Below are positions 1 through 5,448 of a DNA stretch of 6,966 nt, piece by piece. This stretch comes from an uncultured bacterium (GTDB lineage: Bacteria > Planctomycetota > UBA1135 > GCA-002686595): the NCBI GenBank assembly GCA_902826945.1, contig CADEGS010000231.1, positions 1 through 6,966 of the forward strand, in the 5' to 3' direction. Every line of letters begins with the position of its first letter. Position 1 is the first letter of the stretch. The notes under the pieces were generated by a model, which saw only the letters and a list, made by a program, of their open reading frames with translations, searched no databases and was not told where the DNA came from. Made by a program: the position numbers and the translations under genes.

Positions 1-492
1 CATCGCGAGCAGGATCGACGCGGTGGCGTTGATCGTCATCGAGGTCGAGACCTCGCCGAGCGGGATGCCGTCGAACAGGCGCTCGAGGTCGCGCAGGCTG
101 TTCACCGGCACGCCGACGCGGCCGACCTCGGGCTCGGCCAGCGGATGGTCGGAGTCGTAGCCGATCTGCGTCGGCAGGTCGAAGGCGGTCGAGAGGCCGG
201 TCTGGCCCTCCGCGAGCAGCATGCGGAAGCGGCGGTTCGTCTCGCGCGCGCTGGCGAAGCCCGCGTACTGGCGCATCGTCCACAGCCGCGCGCGGTACAT
301 CGTCGGGCGGATGCCGCGCGTGTAGGGATAGCAGCCCGGCTGGCCGCCCTCGGGGGCGTCGCCGTAGAGCGGCGCGAGCTCGATGTCGGAGTCGGTGGCG
401 AAGCGCTCGCGGCGCTCGGGGCCGCGGCGCACGGCCGGCTTCCACACGGACTCCATCCACTCCGCTGCGGCCTGGGGCTCTCGGGACGTCAT
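1..492 (-). CDS. Acyl-CoA mutase large subunit, methylmalonyl-CoA mutase type (N-terminal part, cut by window edge)
   Basis: Partial gene. The ATG is at 492-490 and 164 codons are read to the window edge with no stop. The protein matches the start of the substrate-binding TIM-barrel domain of B12-dependent acyl-CoA mutases: [13 protein letters not shown] at residues 55-67, [16 protein letters not shown] at 71-86, [20 protein letters not shown] at 96-115, and [14 protein letters not shown] at 151-164. Family members isomerise methylmalonyl-CoA and succinyl-CoA, or related branched acyl-CoAs, by a radical mechanism in the cytoplasm. The pattern is closer to the separate large-subunit form (McmA1 type), whose cobalamin-binding domain is often a separate small subunit, than to the MeaA ethylmalonyl-CoA mutase, which has TYAGHST in place of QYAGF. 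The exact substrate cannot be fixed because key residues lie outside the window. No small subunit or MeaB chaperone is visible here. There is no clear Shine-Dalgarno before the ATG; no in-frame ATG was found upstream in the part of the gap I read. Confidence 0.93.
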   Translation of the reverse strand, partial: MTSREPQAAAEWMESVWKPAVRRGPERRERFATDSDIELAPLYGDAPEGGQPGCYPYTRGIRPTMYRARLWTMRQYAGFASARETNRRFRMLLAEGQTGLSTAFDLPTQIGYDSDHPLAEPEVGRVGVPVNSLRDLERLFDGIPLGEVSTSMTINATASILLAM

Positions 493-502
493 CGCGCCGG
501 GG

Positions 503-508
503 ATTCTA
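503..508 (-). promoter_or_regulatory. Candidate -10 element for the mutase gene, implying a very short leader
   Basis: On the minus strand the hexamer TAGAAT (508 to 503) differs from the TATAAT consensus at one base and is the only A/T-rich patch in the 108-bp gap. It ends 10 nt before the mutase ATG, so transcription would be expected to start about 3-4 nt before the start codon. This agrees with the absence of a ribosome binding site there. No -35 match is seen at normal spacing. Inference only. Confidence 0.3.
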
Positions 509-600
509 GTCCGGGCGCGTGCCCCCCCGCGCCTCCGGACCCACGGGCCCGCGCGAGCGAGCAGTCGATCCGCCGCCCGCCCGCGCGGTAGGCTGGCGCG

Positions 601-1365
601 ATGGGCGTCAAGCAAGCCCTGCAGGCGCACGCCCTCTTCGTCAGCGTGCTGGTGCTGATCGCCGTCGCGTGGGTCGGGGGCCGGGCCCTGCTCGGCCGCC
701 ACGAGGGCGTGCTCTCGGGCGCGTCCCGGGGGGACGAGCGGAACCTCGTGCGCTCGGCCGAGGGCGTGCAGGCGCGCGAGCCGGCCCCCGCGACCGAGGC
801 GCTGCCGCGCGGGAGCGGAGCGCCGGGCGCGGGCGTGTGGGTGCACGGCCGCGTCGGCGACGCGCACCAGGGCTACGCCGGCGCGCTGGGCTTCCGCGCC
901 GCCGGCGAGGACGAGGAGCGCCGCACGCGCGCGCGCGCCGACGGCTTCTACGAGATCCTGCTGCCGCGGCCCGGCCCCTACCGGGTCGCCTTCGAGCCCG
1001 AGGCACGGGACGGCCTGCCGCGCGCGCTGCTCCTCTCGCGCACGCTCACGAGCGCGCCCGACCAGGAGCTCGCGCTGGCGCTCCCCGACGGGCGGCTCGA
1101 CGGGCGGCTCGCGACGCTCGGCGGCAGCGCGGTCGAGGGCGCGTCGGTGGCGCTCTTCGCGGGCCCGGCCGGCGAGGGCGCGCCCGACGGCGAGCCGCTG
1201 GCGACGACCGCCACCGACGCCGGGGGGCGCTTCGCCTTCGGGCTGCTCGAGCGCGGGCACTACCACGTGTTCGCGCGCTCGCGCAGCGGCTCGCGCTTCG
1301 CGCGCGCCGAGGTCGAGCTCGAGCGCGAGGAGCCGGTGGGCGTCGCGCTCGCCTGGCCGGACTAG
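601..1365 (+). CDS. Membrane-anchored protein with two carboxypeptidase-regulatory-like domains
   Basis: A protein of 254 residues. A short N-terminus ([10 protein letters not shown]) leads into one hydrophobic segment at about residues 11-26, read as an uncleaved membrane anchor, then a low-complexity Ala/Gly/Glu/Arg linker to about 78. Two similar beta-rich units follow. The first spans about 79-160 and contains [20 protein letters not shown] at 113-132. The second spans about 164-252 and contains [20 protein letters not shown] at 205-224. The pattern T/A-D-x-x-G-x-[FY]-x-[FI]-x-L-L-x-x-G-x-Y is typical of carboxypeptidase-regulatory-like (transthyretin-fold) domains, which usually act in adhesion or envelope structure and are not catalytic by themselves. 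There are no cysteines and no visible active site. The ATG is preceded by AGG (590-592) with an 8-nt spacer. It is divergent from the mutase and convergent with the pseudouridine synthase, so it is probably monocistronic. Its specific role is unknown. Confidence 0.82.
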   Translation: MGVKQALQAHALFVSVLVLIAVAWVGGRALLGRHEGVLSGASRGDERNLVRSAEGVQAREPAPATEALPRGSGAPGAGVWVHGRVGDAHQGYAGALGFRAAGEDEERRTRARADGFYEILLPRPGPYRVAFEPEARDGLPRALLLSRTLTSAPDQELALALPDGRLDGRLATLGGSAVEGASVALFAGPAGEGAPDGEPLATTATDAGGRFAFGLLERGHYHVFARSRSGSRFARAEVELEREEPVGVALAWPD

Positions 1366-1370
1366 GAGCC

Positions 1371-1402
1371 TGAGAAAGAACCCTGCGCGGGCCCGCCGGC
1401 CC
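1371..1402 (-). terminator. Possible weak intrinsic terminator after the pseudouridine synthase gene
   Basis: Just after the TGA, the minus strand can form a 5-bp GGGCC/GGCCC stem (1402-1398 with 1393-1389) around a GGCG loop. An interrupted T-rich stretch, TTCTTTCT (1380-1373), follows 8 nt later. The stem is short and the T tract is displaced, so this is a weak candidate. It sits in the 37-bp gap between two convergent genes. Confidence 0.22.
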
Positions 1403-2353
1403 TCAGCCCCGCGCCCGGAGCCAGTCGACGAGCGCGCGCATGTCCGCGGGCGGCTCGCTCGCGAGCTCCAGGCGCTCGCCCGTCTCGGGGTGCGCGAAGG
1501 CGAGCGCGCGCGCGTGCAGCATGTGGCGCGTCACCGCCGGCGCGCCGGGCGGCAGCGGGCGCGCCGAGCGCCCGCGGTAGACGCGGTCGCCGACGAGCGG
1601 GTGGCCGACGTGCGCGAGGTGCGCGCGGATCTGGTGCGTGCGGCCGGTCGTCGGGCGGCAGTCGAGGATCGAGGCGTGGGCGAAGCGCTCCTCGGTGCGG
1701 TAGAAGGTGCGCGCCTCGCGGCCGCCCTCCTCGAGCACGAGCACGCGCTCGGAGCCCGCGCGGCGGCCGAGCGGCGCCTCGATCCAGTCCGAGTCGAAGC
1801 GCGTCGCGCCGTGCACGATCGCGAGGTAGCCCTTCTCGACCTCCCGCGCGCGGAAGGCGCGCACGAGCTCGTGCGCCGCGCGCTCCTGCAGCGCGATCAC
1901 GACCAGGCCGCTCGTGTCGGCGTCGAGGCGGTGCACGATGCCGGGACGGTCCTCGCCCTGCGGCGCGGGCAGCGGGCCCCAGCGCAGGACGGCGCGCTCG
2001 GAGAGCGTGCCGCCGCGCACGATCCCGGAGGGGTGCACGACCATGCCGGCGGGCTTGTCCACCACCGCCAGCGCCGCGTCCTCGTGCACGACGACGAAGT
2101 CGAGCCCCTCGCCGCCGCTGCGCTCGCGCGCGCGCGTCACGCTCTCGAGCTCGATCGTGCTGCCCGCCAGGACGGGATGCGAGGGCCGGCGCACGAGCTC
2201 GCCCGCGACGCGCACGCCGCCGTCCTTGATCAGCTCCTGGATGCGCGCGCGCGAGAGGTCGTCCAGGAGCCGCGCGAGGACGCGGTCGAGCCGCTCGCCG
2301 GCGCACTCGACGGGCACGGACAGGCGGCGCGGCGTGAGGGGACCCTGGTCCAT
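1403..2353 (-). CDS. rluD: RluA/RluD-family 23S rRNA pseudouridine synthase
   Basis: A protein of 316 residues, the usual length for RluD-type enzymes, which convert uridines of 23S rRNA to pseudouridine in the cytoplasm. In E. coli, RluD acts on helix 69 positions 1911, 1915 and 1917. An N-terminal S4 RNA-binding domain lies at about 18-70 ([30 protein letters not shown]). The catalytic domain begins near residue 85 with [12 protein letters not shown] at 99-110. The active-site motif is [13 protein letters not shown] at 138-150, with Asp144 as the expected nucleophile. [12 protein letters not shown] (235-246) and VGDRVYRG (254-261) are further family signatures. I chose the ATG at 2353-2351; a longer start is possible because GTG GTG CGG precedes it in frame, adding three residues. 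No strong ribosome binding site separates the choices. RluC, which has the same domain order, is the main alternative, so the symbol is less certain than the family. Confidence 0.93.
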   Translation of the reverse strand: MDQGPLTPRRLSVPVECAGERLDRVLARLLDDLSRARIQELIKDGGVRVAGELVRRPSHPVLAGSTIELESVTRARERSGGEGLDFVVVHEDAALAVVDKPAGMVVHPSGIVRGGTLSERAVLRWGPLPAPQGEDRPGIVHRLDADTSGLVVIALQERAAHELVRAFRAREVEKGYLAIVHGATRFDSDWIEAPLGRRAGSERVLVLEEGGREARTFYRTEERFAHASILDCRPTTGRTHQIRAHLAHVGHPLVGDRVYRGRSARPLPPGAPAVTRHMLHARALAFAHPETGERLELASEPPADMRALVDWLRARG

Positions 2354-2408
2354 CCGCACCACGATCGCGTCCGCGGCGCGCGCGGCAAGCCCCCGCCCGC
2401 GGGCGGCG

Positions 2409-2436
2409 TTGCGGGATGAGGCCCCCCCGGTAACAT
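2409..2436 (+). promoter_or_regulatory. Candidate sigma-70-like promoter for the FGE-fold gene
   Basis: TTGCGG (2409-2414) and TAACAT (2431-2436) are separated by 16 bp in the divergent gap upstream of 2533. The -10 keeps T1, A2 and T6 and the -35 keeps TTG. Initiation would fall near 2443 and give a leader of about 90 nt. It stands out as an A/T-containing patch in very GC-rich DNA, but the match is only moderate. Confidence 0.33.
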
Positions 2437-2522
2437 CGTCGGGCTCGTCGGGTACCGATCCCGGCGCCCGCGACCGTTCGCCGGCCCTCCCGCGGGGGCC
2501 CGGCCGACCGACCCCGATTCCC

Positions 2523-2526
2523 GGAG
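2523..2526 (+). promoter_or_regulatory. Ribosome binding site that supports the GTG start at 2533
   Basis: GGAG lies 6 nt before the GTG at 2533. This supports that codon over the in-frame ATG at 2566, which would remove most of the predicted signal peptide. Confidence 0.6.
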
Positions 2527-2532
2527 ACTTCC

Positions 2533-4251
2533 GTGCTGAGCCCGATCGCCCTCCCGCTCCTGGCCATGGTCGCCCTCCCCCCCCGGCTCCCGGCTGGCCC
2601 CGGCGCCGCGGCGCCGAGCGAGCCGCCCCCGGGCCTGATCGCGATCGCCGGCGGCCGCGTCACGGTGGGCACGGACAGCAAGGAGATCACCGAGATGATC
2701 CGCGACCACAAGGATCAGAGCGGCGCGCTGGCGGGCGAGACGCCGCAGCAGAAGGTCGAGGTCGACGACTTCTACCTGATGGTCACCGAGGTCACGAACG
2801 AGCAGTACGCGCTGTTCGTGCGCGCCTCGAACGCCAAGCCGCCGATCGAGTGGGGCGTGAAGGTCATCGACGAGGCGCGCAGCACCTTCCTGCAGGACCA
2901 GGGCAAGCGCATCGCCGAGGCGAGCGCGCGCGGCGAGCGCCTCGAGCGCAAGAAGTTCGACGAGCACGGCTGGTGGGACCGCCACTGGCAGGAGGTCCAG
3001 TGGGAGGTGCCGCAGGAGCTCCTGGCCCACCCGGTCACGTGGGTCGACTACCAGGGCGCGACGGACTACGCGCGCTGGGCCGGCCTGCGGCTGATGACCG
3101 AGTTCGAGTACGCGCGCGCGGCGCGCGGCGACGGCAGCGCGCGCTACCCCTGGGGCGACGAGTGGCGCGACGCGAGCGCGGCGACGTTCGAGAGCGGCGC
3201 CAAGGCCACGCTCCCCGTCGGCACCTATCCCGACGGCGCGGTCGGGGGCGTGTACGACCTGGTCGGCAACGTCTGGGAGTGGACCTCGTCCCCCTACGTC
3301 GGCTTCAAGGGCTACTCGAGCATCAAGGTCAAGCTCGACCGCAACCAGACGGTCGAGGGCCTGGCGCCCTTCGACCCGAGCAAGTGCGTGCTCGTCGGCG
3401 GCTCGTTCCAGACGCCCCAGATCGCCGCGCGCATCGCGACGCGCATGGGCACGATCCGCGACCAGGCCACGAACGCGGTCGGCTTCCGCTGCGCCGCCTC
3501 GACGCTGGCCGGGCTCGACGCGGCGCACGCCCTGCTCGAGGCGGACGTGTCGCTGAACGTGCTGCCCGACGACGTCGAGTTCTTCCCGCAGGGCGCGCTC
3601 GTCGCGCGCCGCTGGTCGAGCTCGCCCGGCACCGCGAGCGACGTGCAGCAGCAGGTCGGCGGCGCGCGCAAGAAGGGCCGGCTCGAGCACTACGCCGTGA
3701 TCGAGCGCTACGACCAGGTGCTGTTCGTGCCGGCGGCGAATGCCAACGCGGGCTCGCTGAAGGACCTCTCCGACCGCTCGGCCGAGCGTCCGGTGCACCT
3801 GGGCGTGCTCTCCACGACCGTCCCCGTCGCCAGCCCCGCGCTGCTCCCCGGCTCCTACCACGTCGCCTGGCGCGCGGCGGGCAAGGCGCCGGCCGCGCAG
3901 GGCGACAACGCCATCGACTGGAGCCGGGTGACCGGCTTCGACGAGAAGCACGACCTGTACGTGTTCCTCGACATGCAGGCGGCGCCGGTCGCGTGCATGC
4001 CCGCGGCGCCGATGCTCTACGACCGCCAGAAGGACCGCGGCCGCGTGGCGCTGGAGCCCTTCGTGCCGCCGACGGCGGAGGAGCTCGCCAAGCTCGAGAA
4101 GGAGGGCAAGCCGGCGCCGGAGCCGCTCGACACCGTGCACCTGCACGTGGTCGTGCCCGGCGCGAGCAAGGGCAAGGCCTTCCTGATCGACGTCGGGCTG
4201 CGCTACGAGGACGGCGTCGGCCCGGACGAAGCCTGGCGGCTGGACGCGTAG
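2533..4251 (+). CDS. Secreted FGE-sulfatase (SUMF1) fold protein lacking the catalytic Cys pair, with an unidentified C-terminal region
   Basis: A protein of 572 residues starting at GTG. Residues 1-27 form a hydrophobic, Ala/Pro-rich probable signal peptide with no basic N-terminal residues. Residues 34-322 show the formylglycine-generating-enzyme (C-type-lectin-like) fold: GLIAIAGGRVTVG (34-46), VDDFYLMVTEVTNEQYALFV (77-96), HPVTWVDYQGATDYARWAG (166-184), RLMTEFEYARAARG (186-199), YPWGDEW (205-211), YDLVGNVWEW (241-250) and VGFRCAA (316-322). True FGEs carry two catalytic cysteines after the GGS motif. By alignment from memory these positions are Thr294 and Ala299 here, so formylglycine formation is unlikely; binding or structural roles fit better. 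A charged insert of about 60 residues (about 101-164) splits the N-terminal part of the domain. Residues 325-572 look beta-rich and match no family I recognise. They include an acidic/lysine linker at about 512-533. The SGNH hydrolase gene follows on the same strand after 108 bp, so co-transcription is possible. Confidence 0.88.
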   Translation: MLSPIALPLLAMVALPPRLPAGPGAAAPSEPPPGLIAIAGGRVTVGTDSKEITEMIRDHKDQSGALAGETPQQKVEVDDFYLMVTEVTNEQYALFVRASNAKPPIEWGVKVIDEARSTFLQDQGKRIAEASARGERLERKKFDEHGWWDRHWQEVQWEVPQELLAHPVTWVDYQGATDYARWAGLRLMTEFEYARAARGDGSARYPWGDEWRDASAATFESGAKATLPVGTYPDGAVGGVYDLVGNVWEWTSSPYVGFKGYSSIKVKLDRNQTVEGLAPFDPSKCVLVGGSFQTPQIAARIATRMGTIRDQATNAVGFRCAASTLAGLDAAHALLEADVSLNVLPDDVEFFPQGALVARRWSSSPGTASDVQQQVGGARKKGRLEHYAVIERYDQVLFVPAANANAGSLKDLSDRSAERPVHLGVLSTTVPVASPALLPGSYHVAWRAAGKAPAAQGDNAIDWSRVTGFDEKHDLYVFLDMQAAPVACMPAAPMLYDRQKDRGRVALEPFVPPTAEELAKLEKEGKPAPEPLDTVHLHVVVPGASKGKAFLIDVGLRYEDGVGPDEAWRLDA

Positions 4252-4309
4252 CGGCGCCGCGCCGCGCCGCCCGGGCTCCGTGACCCCTCCGCGACCAGCT
4301 TCCCCGCCC

Positions 4310-4329
4310 GCACGGCGCGGCACGGCGCT
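4310..4329 (+). repeat. Short tandem repeat of a 10-mer ahead of the SGNH hydrolase gene
   Basis: GCACGGCGCG (4310-4319) is followed directly by GCACGGCGCT (4320-4329), with one mismatch. An alternating CG run follows at 4332-4344. It lies in the 108-bp gap between two co-directional genes. In DNA this GC-rich it may be no more than slippage or chance. Confidence 0.4.
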
Positions 4330-4359
4330 CCCGCGCGCGCGCGCCGCGCGAGGCGGGGC

Positions 4360-5439
4360 ATGAGCGCGGGCAGGTCGGGCCGGCTCGGGCGCAAGCTGCT
4401 CCTGGCCGGGCTGGTCGGGTGCGCCACGGCCGCGGGCGCGCTCGTCGCGCTCGAGCGCTGGATCGCGGCGCGCGACGTGTGGGGCGTCAGCTTCTTCGCC
4501 GACGTGCAGCGCTACCTGAAGGACGGGGTCGAGCCGGTGCTCGCGGAGGGCCCCGGGGGACGCCTGTTCCAGAACCGCCCCGGCGTCGACCTCGCGCTGC
4601 ACGCGTTCCGCTTCCGCACCGACGGCGAGCGCCTGCGCCGCGGCGAGGCCGAGCCCGCGTGGGCGCCGGGCGAGCCGGGCGCGTTCGACGGCCTGCGCGT
4701 CCTGTGCCTGGGCGACTCGGTCACGCTCGGCTGGGGCGTGACCGACGAGGTCACGTGGGTGCGGCTGCTCGAGCGCGAGGGGCGCGCGGCGGACGGACGC
4801 CGGCTGGCCTGCTTCAACGCCGGGCACCTGATGTACGACTCGCGGCAGGAGGCGGCGCTGCTCGACGCCTGGGGCGAGCGCCTGCGCCCCGACGTGGTGC
4901 TGCTGACGTTCGTCTTCAACGACCTCTACCCGACCTGGGACCAGCTCAGCGGGATGACCGTGCCGCCCGCCGAGCGTGGCGCGGGCCAGGGCGTCGCCGA
5001 CGCGTCGGGCTTCGCCTGGCGCGCGCCGGCCTGGCTCGGACGCCGGCTGCCGCACGTCGTGCAGCTCTGGAACTACTGGCGCCAGGAGCGCGCCTTCGAC
5101 GGGGCCGGGCGCATGAGCCATCCGCCCCTCAGCTACTACCCCTCGGGCTGGCCGCGCTGCGCCGAGGCGCTGGAGCGCATCCGCGCGCGCTGCGACGCGC
5201 TCGGCGCGCGTCTGGTCCTGTGCGAGACGAACCAGTACGGCCCGCCGGTGGTGGAGCTGGCCGCCTGGTGCGAGGCGCGGGGCGTCCCGCGCGTGACGAC
5301 GACCTTCACGCCCGACGAGCTGGCGCGCGGCGTGCAGCTCTCGCGCGTCGACCCGCACGCGAACGCGCTCGGCAACCGGCTGATCGCCGACAAGGTGCTG
5401 GCCGCGCTGCGCGCGCTCGGGATCCTGGCGCCGGGCTGA
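4360..5439 (+). CDS. Membrane-anchored SGNH/GDSL-family hydrolase
   Basis: A protein of 359 residues. A basic N-terminus (GRSGRLGRK, residues 4-12) leads into a hydrophobic segment at about 13-31, read as an inside-out signal anchor that would place the enzyme outside the cytoplasmic membrane. The core carries all four SGNH blocks: VLCLGDSVTLGWGV at 114-127 with nucleophile Ser120; NAGHLMYDS at 153-161 with oxyanion Gly155; FVFNDL at 184-189 with Asn187; and SRVDPHANALGN at 328-339 with Asp331 and His333. The family contains esterases, lipases and carbohydrate O-deacetylases; the substrate cannot be told from sequence. A region of about 90 residues between blocks III and V holds a Trp/Tyr-rich part (WNYWRQ, SYYPSGWPRC). 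The ATG has GAGG (4350-4353) 6 nt upstream. It ends 9 bp from the convergent valS stop, so a terminator cannot fit in the gap. Exopolysaccharide or peptidoglycan deacetylation is possible but unproven. Confidence 0.9.
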   Translation: MSAGRSGRLGRKLLLAGLVGCATAAGALVALERWIAARDVWGVSFFADVQRYLKDGVEPVLAEGPGGRLFQNRPGVDLALHAFRFRTDGERLRRGEAEPAWAPGEPGAFDGLRVLCLGDSVTLGWGVTDEVTWVRLLEREGRAADGRRLACFNAGHLMYDSRQEAALLDAWGERLRPDVVLLTFVFNDLYPTWDQLSGMTVPPAERGAGQGVADASGFAWRAPAWLGRRLPHVVQLWNYWRQERAFDGAGRMSHPPLSYYPSGWPRCAEALERIRARCDALGARLVLCETNQYGPPVVELAAWCEARGVPRVTTTFTPDELARGVQLSRVDPHANALGNRLIADKVLAALRALGILAPG

Positions 5440-5448
5440 CGAGGGCCG

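Noticed and set aside
145..591. Plus-strand frame of 148 codons over the left end
   Set aside because: The opposite strand encodes clear acyl-CoA mutase sequence over 1-492; the plus-strand translation is composition-driven.
2354..2532. Promoter for the pseudouridine synthase gene on the minus strand of the divergent gap
   Set aside because: No hexamer pair with reasonable consensus match and spacing could be found on that strand.
2533..3505. FGE/C-type-lectin fold as the target of a diversity-generating retroelement
   Set aside because: Such folds are known retroelement targets, but no reverse transcriptase, template repeat or adenine-biased variable region is visible in the window.
4251..4265. 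GCGGCG/CGCCGC hairpin directly after the FGE-fold gene as an intrinsic terminator
   Set aside because: A 6-bp stem with a 3-nt loop is possible, but no T tract follows and the sequence is a simple GC-rich repeat.
1914..4283. Open frame of 789 codons on the plus strand across the pseudouridine synthase gene and the FGE-fold gene
   Set aside because: It is an Arg/Pro/Ala-rich shadow frame overlapping two well-supported genes on different strands, with no recognisable domain.
2230..5358. Open frame of 1042 codons on the minus strand, antisense to the FGE-fold and SGNH genes
   Set aside because: It lies opposite two genes with clear family motifs, and its translation is His/Arg/Val/Ala-rich low complexity with no motif. 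Long empty frames are expected where stop codons are rare because of high GC.
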